A stretch of DNA of 64,000 nucleotides, taken from assembly GCA_964426545.1 (NCBI GenBank), contig CAYRQP010000006.1, positions 1 to 64,000 of the forward strand, given 5' to 3'. Shown one piece after another: positions 26,171 through 34,647 of the stretch. The stretch is from CAYRQP01 sp964426545 (GTDB lineage: Bacteria; Fermentibacterota; Fermentibacteria; Fermentibacterales; JCC-6). The translations under genes and the position numbers were made by a program. A model generated the notes under the pieces. It did not search any database and was not told the DNA's origin. It saw only the letters and a program-made list of their open reading frames with translations. Numbering within the stretch: the first letter of the stretch is position 1; each line of letters starts with the position of its first letter.

Positions 26171-26563
26171 ATGAATAAGATTGTTGTACATCATACTGAC
26201 GGAAAAATCGAAAAGGGTTATACCCGGGATTTCGTTCCAAACCGCGAATGGTTTCACTTGATCTCAATCGAAGACATGAAGATCCAAAAGAAAATATACC
26301 TAACATCCCTGAAAGCCCTTTTCTTCGTCAAGGACTTTGCCGGGCATCCTGAACATATTGATAAACATGGTTTCGAGTCTGAACAGCGGGTGTATGGTCG
26401 AAAATTGAAGGTTCTTTTCAAGGATGGTGAGACTTTTGTCGGAATCAGCCAGAGTTATCACCCGGAAGGACTCGGTTTTTTCATGACTCCCTGCGACAAT
26501 GAAAGCAATACAATCCGGGCTTTCGTAATAAACAAATACATTGAGAGGACTGAATTCATCTAA
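26171..26563 (+). CDS. small DUF6982-like protein
   Basis: A 130-residue soluble protein beginning NKIVVHHTDGKIEKGYTRDF, with a central FHLISIED and ALFFVKDFAGHPEH and a C-terminal GETFVGISQSYHPEGLGFFM followed by NTIRAFVINKYIE. This pattern of an N-terminal strand pair, a KALFFVKDF-like segment and a PxGxGFF segment is what I remember of the DUF6982 family, small beta-rich proteins related in style to PilZ-like or Sm-like folds. The assignment comes from memory and is moderate. I start at 26171 because AAGGGA lies 10 nt upstream; earlier in-frame ATGs fall within repeat sequence. No operon partner. Function unknown. Confidence 0.6.
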   Translation: MNKIVVHHTDGKIEKGYTRDFVPNREWFHLISIEDMKIQKKIYLTSLKALFFVKDFAGHPEHIDKHGFESEQRVYGRKLKVLFKDGETFVGISQSYHPEGLGFFMTPCDNESNTIRAFVINKYIERTEFI

Positions 26564-27095
26564 CCCTGACGGAGTAATCCGAAACACGCACAGAGTGCTA
26601 TGCAGAACAACGGGACATTCCCCAAATTCTGTGTCCAAACGGGGAAATCACTGCAATGCCCGCGAAGCGGACACTACCAAAATTCGTTGTGCAAACTGGA
26701 ATATCATAGCAGTGCCCGCGAAGCGGACACTACCAAAATTCGTTGTGCAAACTGGAATATCATAGCAATGCCCGCGAAGCGGACACTACCAAAATTCGTT
26801 GTGCAAACTGGAATATCATAGCAATGCCCGCGAAGCGGACACTACCAAAATTCGTTGTGCAAACTGGAATATCATAGCAGTGCCCGCGAAGCGGACACGA
26901 ATGGCTAAACAGAACACGAGACACGACTAAAGTCANNNNNNNNNNNNNNNNNNNNNNNNNNNNNNNNNNNNNNNNNNNNNNNNNNNNNNNNNNNNNNNNN
27001 NNNNNNNNNNNNNNNNNNNNNNNNNNNNNNNNNNNTGCCCGCGAAGCGGACACGAATGGCTAAACAGAACACGAGACACGACTAAAGTCATGTCC
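26564..27095. repeat. 56-bp tandem repeat array interrupted by an assembly gap
   Basis: The CCCGCGAAGCGG core occurs at 26659, 26715, 26771, 26827 and 26883, always 56 bp apart, with near-identical intervening sequence (ACCAAAATTCGTTGTGCAAA and GGAATATCATAG). Each core can form a small hairpin (GTGCCCGC/GCGGACAC). The left edge (26609-26650) has degenerate GGGACATTCCCC/TGTGTCC sequence like the other palindromes of the window. The right edge adjoins the korC stop codon in TTTAGGGACA. No coding potential is convincing. Confidence 0.85.
26936..27035. other. assembly gap (100 N)
   Basis: Exactly 100 unknown bases. The 55 bp before it (26881-26935) and the 55 bp after it (27036-27090) are identical, which is what two contigs from a k=55 de Bruijn assembly would share at a junction. 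The true gap may be zero or further copies of the tandem repeat. Confidence 0.95.
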
Positions 27096-27683
27096 CTAAA
27101 GCGGCTGTTTCCTGTCGAAAGTAAGCTGCATTCTGCCCTCATCGATATGAATGAATTCGCGTCCCTGTTTATGACCTAATTCAAACGCCTGCAGATTTAT
27201 GTCAAGGAACCGATCCGGAACAGTCTCCTTTATTGCACTTACCCATGATTCAAGACTGAAAATGCCATCAAGGGCTGCTATTATTCCAAGGGCAATGATG
27301 TTTGCTGCCATTGGGGTTTTGTATTTCTCGATACTTGTACCTGTCAGTTCATAACCATAAACTCTTCCATCAGGCATCTGGTTTACAAATGTGGTATCAG
27401 CGAGAATGAGACCGCCTTCTTTAACTTCGCCTGCGAACTTAGAAGCACTCTCCTGATTCATTGCAAGGAGGATATCGAGTTCCCTGCAGTTCGGAAACAG
27501 TATATCACTCTTCGATATGATGAGATCGGTTCGGCTAGCGCCACCACGCGCTTCAGGCCCGTAACTCTGAGTCTGACAGATATTGAGCCCGTAATTTATG
27601 GCAGCAAGAGAAAATACTTTGCCGGCAAGACCAAGCCCCTGTCCGCCGGCTCCGGAAAGTCTTATTTCGTAGTATTTCTTCAT
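27096..27683 (-). CDS. korC: 2-oxoglutarate:ferredoxin oxidoreductase, gamma subunit
   Basis: A 195-residue gamma subunit of the 2-oxoacid:ferredoxin oxidoreductase family (EIRLSGAGGQGLGLAGKVFS at the N-terminus, YGPEARGGASRTDLIIS, MPMA-type core with TPMAANIIALG). It helps bind CoA in the KorDABC complex. It overlaps korB by one base (TAATG) and has a GGGAGGT site. The TAG stop sits in TTTAGGGACATGAC, the repeat-end motif seen at other gene ends. Last gene of the operon, next to the tandem array and gap, but complete. Confidence 0.92.
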   Translation of the reverse strand: MKKYYEIRLSGAGGQGLGLAGKVFSLAAINYGLNICQTQSYGPEARGGASRTDLIISKSDILFPNCRELDILLAMNQESASKFAGEVKEGGLILADTTFVNQMPDGRVYGYELTGTSIEKYKTPMAANIIALGIIAALDGIFSLESWVSAIKETVPDRFLDINLQAFELGHKQGREFIHIDEGRMQLTFDRKQPL

Positions 27684-28531
27684 TATTTCTTACCTCCCGC
27701 CTTTTTCAGATCCTGTGCCTTGATGCAGAGTTCATCATAGCGGTCGCAGTATTCCTGATAGTCATTATCAACAAAGATACCTCTGACTATTTTGTCTTCC
27801 ATATCTTCGTCTTTCATTTTCTCCGCCTGTTTGATGGATACCGTATTGGTTTTGAGGAGTTCCATCATCTCGACAGGCCCGCCTTGTCCGTTTGCTCTGC
27901 CGTAATTAGTCGGGCAAGGTGCAAGGACTTCAACAACACTGAATCCTTTCTTGTTGAATGCCTTCTTTATGAGATTATCGAGTTCCACGATGTGATATAC
28001 CGTACCGCGGGCTACGAAACTCGCTCCGCATCCGCCAAGGACTTTACAGACATCGAAATCCGGTTCAATCATGCCATAGGGAGTCGTGGCAGTTTTTGCA
28101 TTTTGGGGAGTGGTGGGAGAAAACTGTCCGCCTGTCATACCATAATTGTTATTGTTCACGATTATTGCGGTTATGTCGATATTTCGGCGTGCCGCATGAA
28201 TGATATGATTCCCACCGATTGCAAGTGAATCTCCATCACCCATGACAGCCAGTACTCTTAAATCCGGATTTGCCATCTTGACACCTGTTCCGCATGCCAA
28301 TCCTCTTCCATGCATAGTATGCAATGTATTGAAATCGACATAAACAGGCATTCTCGATGTACACCCGATTCCAGAGACCATAACAATTTCGTCCTTTTCC
28401 CATTCAAGAGCATCGACAGCACGGACTATAGAACCCAAAACGATACCTATCCCGCATCCGGGGCACCACACATGTGGAAATCGCTTCTTGGCTCTGAGGT
28501 ACTTGTATTCATAAGGTAAACGAATAGACAT
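27683..28531 (-). CDS. korB: 2-oxoglutarate:ferredoxin oxidoreductase, beta subunit (TPP-binding)
   Basis: A 282-residue thiamine-diphosphate-binding subunit. HVWCPGCGIGIVLGSIVRA carries the conserved CPGCG, and the TPP/Mg motif reads AVMGDGDSLAIGGNH, with NNNNYGMTGGQFSPTTP downstream. With KorA, C and D it decarboxylates 2-oxoglutarate (or a related 2-oxoacid) to the acyl-CoA, reducing ferredoxin; reversed, it fixes CO2 in a reductive TCA branch. The best guess of substrate is 2-oxoglutarate from the four-subunit organisation and subunit lengths. GGAGGT precedes the ATG, which overlaps the korA stop by one base. Confidence 0.93.
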   Translation of the reverse strand: MSIRLPYEYKYLRAKKRFPHVWCPGCGIGIVLGSIVRAVDALEWEKDEIVMVSGIGCTSRMPVYVDFNTLHTMHGRGLACGTGVKMANPDLRVLAVMGDGDSLAIGGNHIIHAARRNIDITAIIVNNNNYGMTGGQFSPTTPQNAKTATTPYGMIEPDFDVCKVLGGCGASFVARGTVYHIVELDNLIKKAFNKKGFSVVEVLAPCPTNYGRANGQGGPVEMMELLKTNTVSIKQAEKMKDEDMEDKIVRGIFVDNDYQEYCDRYDELCIKAQDLKKAGGKK

Positions 28532-29673
28532 TATTTCACCTCCATTACGGCACTGACAATTTCTTCGGGAGTCAGTTCATAACCATCCACACGGTGAATT
28601 GGAATAACGCGCACATGATCGTTCGTCATTCTCTCTACTTCGTGGATGAGTTGCCCCTGATTTAGTTCCGGCACGAAGATGATCTTCTTTGCGTGAAGCT
28701 TTTCCTTTACCAGTTTATCAGGGAACGGCCAAAGTGTAACCGGCCTGAAGATGCCGACTTTCTTTTTCTTCTTCTTCAGTATTTTCTGAGCGGCAAGAGC
28801 AGACCTGTAGACAGAACCATATGCGAATATTGCAATATCGCTTTCGTCTATTTCATGAAGTCTTACATCTGTCAGTTCATCAAGCCTTCGGGTGATTTTG
28901 TGTTTCATGCGCGCCATTTTAGCGTTTACTTCCGAAATCTTGCGAGTTGGATATCCCTGAACATCGTGCATAAGTCCTGTTACGTGAAACCTGTATCCGC
29001 TGCCAAAAGTCGCCATCGGGGAGACATTGGAGGTTGTCTCGTGATAGTGTTCATACCATTCAACCGGAACGTCAGGCTCAGCAATCGGTTCTACATAGAT
29101 TTCATCCTGCTGTGGAAATTCTACCCGCTCCCGCATGTGTCCGATGATTTCATCAGGCAGAAGGAGGACGGGGGTCCTGAATATTTCAGAGAGATTGAAC
29201 GCCTTTATTGTAAGTTCGAAACACTCATATACGCTGCAGGGAGCCAGAGCTATTACCGGATGATCGCCATGTGTTCCCCACCTTGCCTGCATTACATCCC
29301 CTTGTGCAGCCTGAGTCGGGAGACCGGTCGAAGGTCCGCCCCGCATGACATTTACCAGAACAAGCGGCACTTCTGTCATGCATGCAAAGCCCAGTCCTTC
29401 CTGCATCAGGGAAAAGCCGGGACCGCTTGTAGCCGTCATTGATTTTGCTCCTGCAAGCCTTCCGCCTATCAGTGCGCTGATGCTGGCAATTTCATCTTCC
29501 ATCTGAATCCACTTCTTACCTATAAGTGGCAGATACTGTGCCAGAAGTTCTGCTACTTCTGTGGAAGGGGTAATGGGATATCCTGCAAAGAAATCGATTC
29601 CTGCGGCAACTGCACCGAGAGCTATGGCTTCATTTCCTTGAATTAGTTTTGTCTTTCCCCAGGGAACGATCAT
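28531..29673 (-). CDS. korA: 2-oxoglutarate:ferredoxin oxidoreductase, alpha subunit
   Basis: A 380-residue alpha subunit. GNEAIALGAVAAGIDFFAGY and PITPSTEVAELLAQYLP form the pyrimidine-binding domain start. EDEIASISALIGGRLAGAKS, TATSGPGFSLMQEGLGFA and the STGLPTQAAQGDVMQARWG segment are typical of KorA. A C-terminal transketolase-like domain (FAYGSVYRSALAAQKIL) follows. It overlaps korD by 4 nt (ATGA), so translation is coupled. Part of korDABC. Confidence 0.93.
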   Translation of the reverse strand: MIVPWGKTKLIQGNEAIALGAVAAGIDFFAGYPITPSTEVAELLAQYLPLIGKKWIQMEDEIASISALIGGRLAGAKSMTATSGPGFSLMQEGLGFACMTEVPLVLVNVMRGGPSTGLPTQAAQGDVMQARWGTHGDHPVIALAPCSVYECFELTIKAFNLSEIFRTPVLLLPDEIIGHMRERVEFPQQDEIYVEPIAEPDVPVEWYEHYHETTSNVSPMATFGSGYRFHVTGLMHDVQGYPTRKISEVNAKMARMKHKITRRLDELTDVRLHEIDESDIAIFAYGSVYRSALAAQKILKKKKKKVGIFRPVTLWPFPDKLVKEKLHAKKIIFVPELNQGQLIHEVERMTNDHVRVIPIHRVDGYELTPEEIVSAVMEVK

Positions 29674-29966
29674 GACGTACCGCCTTTCCCTTTTTTCTCT
29701 TTTGGAAGAGGTTTTTTGATGTCTTTATCATCGTGCATTTCATCGACTCTGCCGTTCATAGCCTGAATTCCTATCGCAAGGTCGGGACAACGCTTCAAAC
29801 AGAGAAGGCACATAATGCACTTATCCGGATTGGCAACTACAGCTTTTTGTTTCTCCATTTCAAGTACGCCTTTAGGACAGAAAGCTACGCAAATAGAACA
29901 TCCCTTGCACCACTCCGGAAAAATATGTATCTGGTTTTTCTTCCCCGGTGAGGTTTTTTCAGCCAT
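29670..29966 (-). CDS. korD: 2-oxoglutarate:ferredoxin oxidoreductase, delta subunit (2x[4Fe-4S])
   Basis: A 98-residue ferredoxin-like subunit with two [4Fe-4S] sites: WCKGCSICVAFCPKGVLEM and CIMCLLCLKRCPDLAIGIQ. A Lys-rich C-terminal tail (KKPLPKEKKGKGG) may contact the complex. I choose the ATG at 29966, which has GGAGGTG 8 nt upstream; the ATG five codons earlier overlaps that site. First gene of korDABC. It passes electrons from the TPP site to free ferredoxin. Confidence 0.92.
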   Translation of the reverse strand: MAEKTSPGKKNQIHIFPEWCKGCSICVAFCPKGVLEMEKQKAVVANPDKCIMCLLCLKRCPDLAIGIQAMNGRVDEMHDDKDIKKPLPKEKKGKGGTS

Positions 29967-30008
29967 GACGAACACCTCCATTAGTTTCGCTTATGACACC
30001 ATAAAGAC

Positions 30009-30041
30009 AAAGGGATCAAATAAACAGGTATTGACCCCTAA
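30009..30041. repeat. weak AGGGATCAA/TTGACCCCT inverted repeat
   Basis: Arms AGGGATCAA and TTGACCCCT (one mismatch) lie in the 75-bp space between the cpgS-like stop and korD. It resembles the other short GC-core palindromes but is degenerate; it could be a terminator for neither or either gene. Confidence 0.3.
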
Positions 30042-30056
30042 GTTCAAAAGAGCAAG

Positions 30057-31391
30057 TTACAACTGTCTCCCTGTGAACTGCTCCAGCACATCATTCAGGT
30101 CAGGTTTTCCTATCTCCTGCAGGCTGTACTTAACACGTACAACCGGCTTGTTTATCTTTACAATCCGTGTAAGGTCGATGGGGGTAGCTATGATGACCGT
30201 ATCGCAGTCTGCTGCATTAATGCTCTGCTGAAGGTCCTTTATCTGATCTTCCCCGTAACCCATAGCTGGAAGTATGAAAGCTTCATCGCGGTCTGCATAA
30301 TACTTTTCATACGTCTCAATTATGCTGCCCATTGCATACATTCTCGGATCGATATAATCGGCTGCTCCAAACTGCTCTGCTGCAACAAATCCGGCTCCGT
30401 ATTCCATTTCACCATGTGTCAGAGTAGGTCCGTCTTCGACCACAAGAACAACTTTACCTGTGATCAGTTCAGGATTATCGACAGTCAGCGGACTGGCAGC
30501 ATTTATAATTACGGCTTCAGGGTTAACCATACGCACATTGGAGCGCACTTCATCAATGTCTTCGGGATAGGCACTGTCAATTTTGTTGATAACTACCACA
30601 TCTGCAAGACGGAGGTTTGTCTGCCCGGGATAATAGGAAAGTTCATGTCCCGGTCTGTGCGGGTCCACAACTGTTATTGTAAGATCGGGAAGATAAAAAG
30701 AGGTATCATTGTTCCCGCCGTCCCATAGAATCACATCGGCTTCTTTCTCTGCTTCGCGAAGTATGGCTTCATAGTCGACACCTGCATAGACAACTGTTCC
30801 ACGGTTTATGTGCGGCTCGTATTCTTCCATTTCTTCGATTGTACATTCGTGCTTCTTTAGGTCTTCGATAGCTGCAAATCGCTGGACTTTCTGGGCTACA
30901 AGGTCACCGTAGGGCATCGGGTGTCGTATGGCAACCACTTTCTTGCCGACAGCCTGAAGTATTTCCGCCACGCGGCGGGTTGTCTGGCTTTTCCCGCAAC
31001 CGGTTCTGGTTGCACAGACAGCGATGACAGGTTTTGTACTTTTGATCATTGTTTTTTCAGCGCCAAGCATGACAAAATCAGCACCTGCGGTATTTACTCG
31101 GGAACCTAGTGTAAGAATCGTATTATCAGAAAGGTCGCTATAGGACATCACACAAATGTCGATATTTTCATTGCAGATAATGTCTTCGAGTTCATTCTCC
31201 GGATGAATCGGAATACCGTCGGGGTAAAGTTGTCCGCAAAGTTCTGCCGGGTATTTTCTGTCATCGATATCAGGGATTTGAGTTGCGGTAAAAGCTACAA
31301 CTTCGTAGTCCTCATTGCCGCGGTAAAGCACATTGAAATTATGGAAATCTCTCCCTGCTGCACCAAGTATAAGTGTTCTTATCTTTTTCAT
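30057..31391 (-). CDS. cyclic 2,3-diphosphoglycerate synthetase-like P-loop protein
   Basis: A 444-residue protein that matches proteins annotated as cyclic 2,3-diphosphoglycerate synthase. An N-terminal Rossmann-like part begins RTLILGAAGRDFHNFNVLYR, followed by AFTATQIPDIDDRKYP and a CoA-binding-like region. A SIMIBI-class P-loop begins AVCATRTGCGKSQTTRRVAE, with VILWDGGNNDTSFYLPDL as the Walker B region and VVINKIDSA, a GTPase NKxD-like motif. In methanogens the enzyme makes the osmolyte/thermoprotectant cDPG; bacterial homologues are common and their product has not been established. I start at 31391, where GGAGAGGACG precedes the ATG. A stand-alone gene between kor and the phosphate transporter. 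Confidence 0.75.
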   Translation of the reverse strand: MKKIRTLILGAAGRDFHNFNVLYRGNEDYEVVAFTATQIPDIDDRKYPAELCGQLYPDGIPIHPENELEDIICNENIDICVMSYSDLSDNTILTLGSRVNTAGADFVMLGAEKTMIKSTKPVIAVCATRTGCGKSQTTRRVAEILQAVGKKVVAIRHPMPYGDLVAQKVQRFAAIEDLKKHECTIEEMEEYEPHINRGTVVYAGVDYEAILREAEKEADVILWDGGNNDTSFYLPDLTITVVDPHRPGHELSYYPGQTNLRLADVVVINKIDSAYPEDIDEVRSNVRMVNPEAVIINAASPLTVDNPELITGKVVLVVEDGPTLTHGEMEYGAGFVAAEQFGAADYIDPRMYAMGSIIETYEKYYADRDEAFILPAMGYGEDQIKDLQQSINAADCDTVIIATPIDLTRIVKINKPVVRVKYSLQEIGKPDLNDVLEQFTGRQL

Positions 31392-31549
31392 CTGTCGTCC
31401 TCTCCGCAAGATGAATTGCTTGCGGGAAAGCAACGGCGTATCTTTAGATTCTAAAGATCCGGCCTCTCCCTATTCTAGAAAAACCAGTCCCTTACCATAA
31501 GAAACTGGTACACACAAATCTCACATATATATTTGCTTCTGTCAACTTT

Positions 31550-33622
31550 TTAATAAATATCATCTGTCCCATGCCATACTCCGCCGCCGAGTATCGATTG
31601 AGCTATATTCGTCAGGTGATCGCCAATTCTTTCGCAGTAATTCACGTAATCAAGTATAGCCAAACCGGTTAGGTCGGTTCGCCCCCGCCCCTTGAGTTCA
31701 TCTGAATAGAGGTCCCGGGCCTTTTCATCGAGAATATTCAGTTTTTCTTCCAGAACAAGAATCTCCTGGGATTTTTTCAATTCGAATGTTTTCAGAGATT
31801 CTACGGTTAACTCAAGCATCAGTCTTACCGTTTCTGATGTTTCCTTTGCTATTTCAGCAAGCGGTTTCGTACTGTTTTCTAGATTTTCCGTAATTCTCTC
31901 CCTGGCTTCGACCATATTCACTGCATGGTCGGAGACTCTTTCAATGTCATTGATTGAGTGAAGCAAAACCGGAAGTTTTAAGGATACTTTCTCACCAAGA
32001 CCACGTTGGAACAGTTCTGAAGCAAATATGGTGAGATCCCGCTGCATGCAGTCCACTTCATCTTCCATTTTCATTATTTTCTTTCCGGAAGGAGTGCCGG
32101 TCATGAAGTGTGAGATGCCGTTGAATACAGTATTTCTGGCATACTCTGTCATTTTAACCAGTTCACGCTCTATGTTATCTACTGCCAGCACAGGTGAGTC
32201 CAGAAGATTTTCATCAAGGAGTAATTCGATTTTCTCCTTTTCCGAATCTTTAACTACTCTGTCAGGAATAATTATCTTGCAGATTTTCGTCAGCATTGGC
32301 ACCAACGGAATGAATATTATAGCATTTGTAATATTGAATATAGTGTGAGCATTGGCTACCTGCCGCAGCGAATCAGACGATGTATGCTTTATCAGGTTCA
32401 AGAGAAAACCGCTCTTGTCACTAATCAGTATCCCAAAATAAACAGCCCCAATCACATTGAACATTGTATGAGCCATCGCCGTCTGTTTTGCAGAACGGCC
32501 CGAACCAATTGCTGATAACTGTGCTGTGATGGTTGTACCTATATTATCACCCAGGACAAGAAAGGCGGCACCCTGAAGTGAGATAAGTCCGGCACCTGCG
32601 AGAGTCATCGTCAATCCAACTGTTGCACTGGAACTCTGGATTATGGAAGTCAGGGCAATTCCTGCCAAAATCGCAAGAATTGGAGATTTACTAAATTGCA
32701 TAAAGAAGTGCTTAGCAGCATAACTGTCCTGAATGGGTGCAAGAATCTGCTTCATCACCATCATGCCGAGGAATATCAAACCAAGTCCGAGCAGTGCTTT
32801 TCCCCAGAATTGTGTTCTTCTATTCTTCGAAAATGCCATCATCATGAATCCAACGGTAACTATTGGATATGCATAGTGAGTGATCTTAAAGGCAATCAAC
32901 TGTCCTGTAATCGTGGTTCCTATGTTAGCACCGATTATCACCCCTACCGCCTGCCGTAGAATCATTAGACCGGAATTGACAAAACTAACGGTAATTACGG
33001 ATGTTGCACTGGAACTCTGTATTACTGCTGTAACCATAGCACCAACCATAATTCCAAGAAATCTGTTATCTGTGATCTTCCCCAGCATCGACTTCATGTT
33101 ATCACCGGCAACGGTCTGCAGAGAATCCGACATCATTCTCATCCCGAGCAGGAAGATTGCCAAACCGCCAAGTATTTGAAAGAATATCATTTTTACATCA
33201 AGCGCAAGTGCAGAGTAGTCTACTGACAGCACTTCGTCATGGGACATTACTATCAGGGCTTCGACATCGTTGTTTCCGGTTTCATCTCCGAGTATTAGGT
33301 GTACGCCGGCAGAGCCTGTGCTGTCCGTTTTAACCTGTATCGAGTAAACATCACCGGAAGTGGAGTCACTTCCTAAAACCGTGAAGTCAGTACCAATGAT
33401 ATTCGCAGAACTGAGGGAGCCGTGATTCGAATTGACAGAAAACTTTACAGGTATGCCCTGAAGGGGAACACCTTCCTGTGGGTCAGATATTGTCAGAGAA
33501 AAAGGACTTTCAAGTACCGTGTTTATGCGCCCGTGCTGTCCGTCTCCTAATGCAGATACCGAATAATTGGATGCTGTACATGCTGCCGCAAGTAGTAGAA
33601 GTAACCGTAAATTTATTCTCAT
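31550..33622 (-). CDS. Na+/phosphate cotransporter with extracytoplasmic Ig-like domain and PhoU-like tail
   Basis: A 690-residue membrane protein. Residues 1-~24 are a signal peptide, and ~35-125 an Ig-like bacterial domain (LTISDPQEGVPLQGIPVKFS, then VYSIQVKTDSTGSAGVHL), unusual for this family. The NptA/PNaS transport core follows, with the duplicated signature QSSSAT in MVTAVIQSSSATSVITVSF and LTSIIQSSSATVGLTMTL and about eight helices. The C-terminal ~210 residues are PhoU-like (DDIERVSDHAVNMVEARE-type helices; here SINDIERVSDHAVNMVE and NYCERIGDHLTNIAQS). It imports phosphate with sodium; the PhoU-like domain probably gates or regulates it. Monocistronic. It may feed the polyphosphate genes at 16667-18138. 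Confidence 0.88.
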   Translation of the reverse strand: MRINLRLLLLLAAACTASNYSVSALGDGQHGRINTVLESPFSLTISDPQEGVPLQGIPVKFSVNSNHGSLSSANIIGTDFTVLGSDSTSGDVYSIQVKTDSTGSAGVHLILGDETGNNDVEALIVMSHDEVLSVDYSALALDVKMIFFQILGGLAIFLLGMRMMSDSLQTVAGDNMKSMLGKITDNRFLGIMVGAMVTAVIQSSSATSVITVSFVNSGLMILRQAVGVIIGANIGTTITGQLIAFKITHYAYPIVTVGFMMMAFSKNRRTQFWGKALLGLGLIFLGMMVMKQILAPIQDSYAAKHFFMQFSKSPILAILAGIALTSIIQSSSATVGLTMTLAGAGLISLQGAAFLVLGDNIGTTITAQLSAIGSGRSAKQTAMAHTMFNVIGAVYFGILISDKSGFLLNLIKHTSSDSLRQVANAHTIFNITNAIIFIPLVPMLTKICKIIIPDRVVKDSEKEKIELLLDENLLDSPVLAVDNIERELVKMTEYARNTVFNGISHFMTGTPSGKKIMKMEDEVDCMQRDLTIFASELFQRGLGEKVSLKLPVLLHSINDIERVSDHAVNMVEARERITENLENSTKPLAEIAKETSETVRLMLELTVESLKTFELKKSQEILVLEEKLNILDEKARDLYSDELKGRGRTDLTGLAILDYVNYCERIGDHLTNIAQSILGGGVWHGTDDIY

Positions 33623-33734
33623 TGTTCCCGATTGAAATGATTGTTTTTATGGCTCATCTGAGCGGGAAATATACGAAATTTTCTGCGGCATGTAAAACTG
33701 TTTTAATATATTTTGTATATGTTATATTTCAGAC

Positions 33735-34643
33735 ATGAAAAATACAATGATTGCTATATTCAAGAGCATTAGATTCAGGTCCTGGATCAAGAACCTGTTC
33801 GTCTTTGCGGGTATTCTATTTGCAGGACTCTGGAGTGATTCAAATGCTCTCGGTATCACTATGCTTGCGACACTCGGATTCTGCCTGTTATCAAGTTCTG
33901 TATATCTCATGAACGATGTAGCAGATAGGAAAAGTGATCTCCTGCATCCGGAAAAGAAGTTTCGACCAATAGCATCAGGGGAACTTTCGGTTTCTCTTGC
34001 AGCAACTCTATCCATCGTAATGGCGGCTTCGGTTCTGGCTATCTCCTGGTTATTAGCTCCAAAGTATGCATTCGTTCTCAGCGTTTATTTGCTCATGCAG
34101 ATCACCTATTCGCTGAAACTGAAGCATGTTGTTCTTCTCGATGTCATGATAATTGCAATTGGATTTGTCTTAAGAGCGCTTGCCGGTGTAATGGTATGCA
34201 TGGATTTTAATCTCGTCATTTCGATTTCGCATTGGCTTCTTGTCTGTACCTTTTTCATTGCTGTTTTCCTTGCTTTCGCAAAACGCAGATATGAACTGGT
34301 TTCTCTTGGAGAGAATGCCGAAGGGCATCGCAGAAACCTCAGGGAATACAGTGCCGAACTTCTAGACAGCATGATGGGTATTGCTGCTGCAGCCAGTCTG
34401 ATCGGGTATTCAATATATACAGTAAGTCCAAGAACTTTAGAGATAGTATCAACAAAACTCTGGGTGACAATTCCCTTTGTCGCATATGGTATTTTTCGGT
34501 ATCTGTATCTCGTACACATCAAGGGACACGGGGGAAGCCCTGATAAACTGCTGCTTTCGGACAAACCCCTTCTGTTGAATATCCTGCTCTGGATGGTTTC
34601 TGTCTCTCTGCTACTCCACTTTTTCCCCGGAGGAAACGGGTAA
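33735..34643 (+). CDS. UbiA-family prenyltransferase (decaprenyl-phosphate phosphoribosyltransferase-like)
   Basis: A 302-residue integral membrane prenyltransferase with about nine helices. The N-terminal RFRSWIKNLFVFAGILFAG is typical of the DPPR-synthase branch. The first Asp motif is MNDVADRKSDLLHPEKKFRP (NDxxDxxxD), and a second conserved region is FLAFAKRRYELV. In mycobacteria this branch attaches phosphoribose to decaprenyl phosphate for arabinan synthesis; outside Actinobacteria the acceptor sugar pathway is mostly unknown. The start has a weak ribosome-binding site. It lies 4 bp before ispE, so isoprenoid precursor synthesis and polyprenyl use are co-expressed. Confidence 0.85.
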   Translation: MKNTMIAIFKSIRFRSWIKNLFVFAGILFAGLWSDSNALGITMLATLGFCLLSSSVYLMNDVADRKSDLLHPEKKFRPIASGELSVSLAATLSIVMAASVLAISWLLAPKYAFVLSVYLLMQITYSLKLKHVVLLDVMIIAIGFVLRALAGVMVCMDFNLVISISHWLLVCTFFIAVFLAFAKRRYELVSLGENAEGHRRNLREYSAELLDSMMGIAAAASLIGYSIYTVSPRTLEIVSTKLWVTIPFVAYGIFRYLYLVHIKGHGGSPDKLLLSDKPLLLNILLWMVSVSLLLHFFPGGNG

Positions 34644-34647
34644 TCCT

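Noticed and set aside
26659..26894. Regular repeat with hairpins that could pass for a CRISPR array
   Set aside because: The sequence between repeats is almost identical in all units, so there are no unique spacers, and no cas gene is near. It is a 56-bp tandem repeat.
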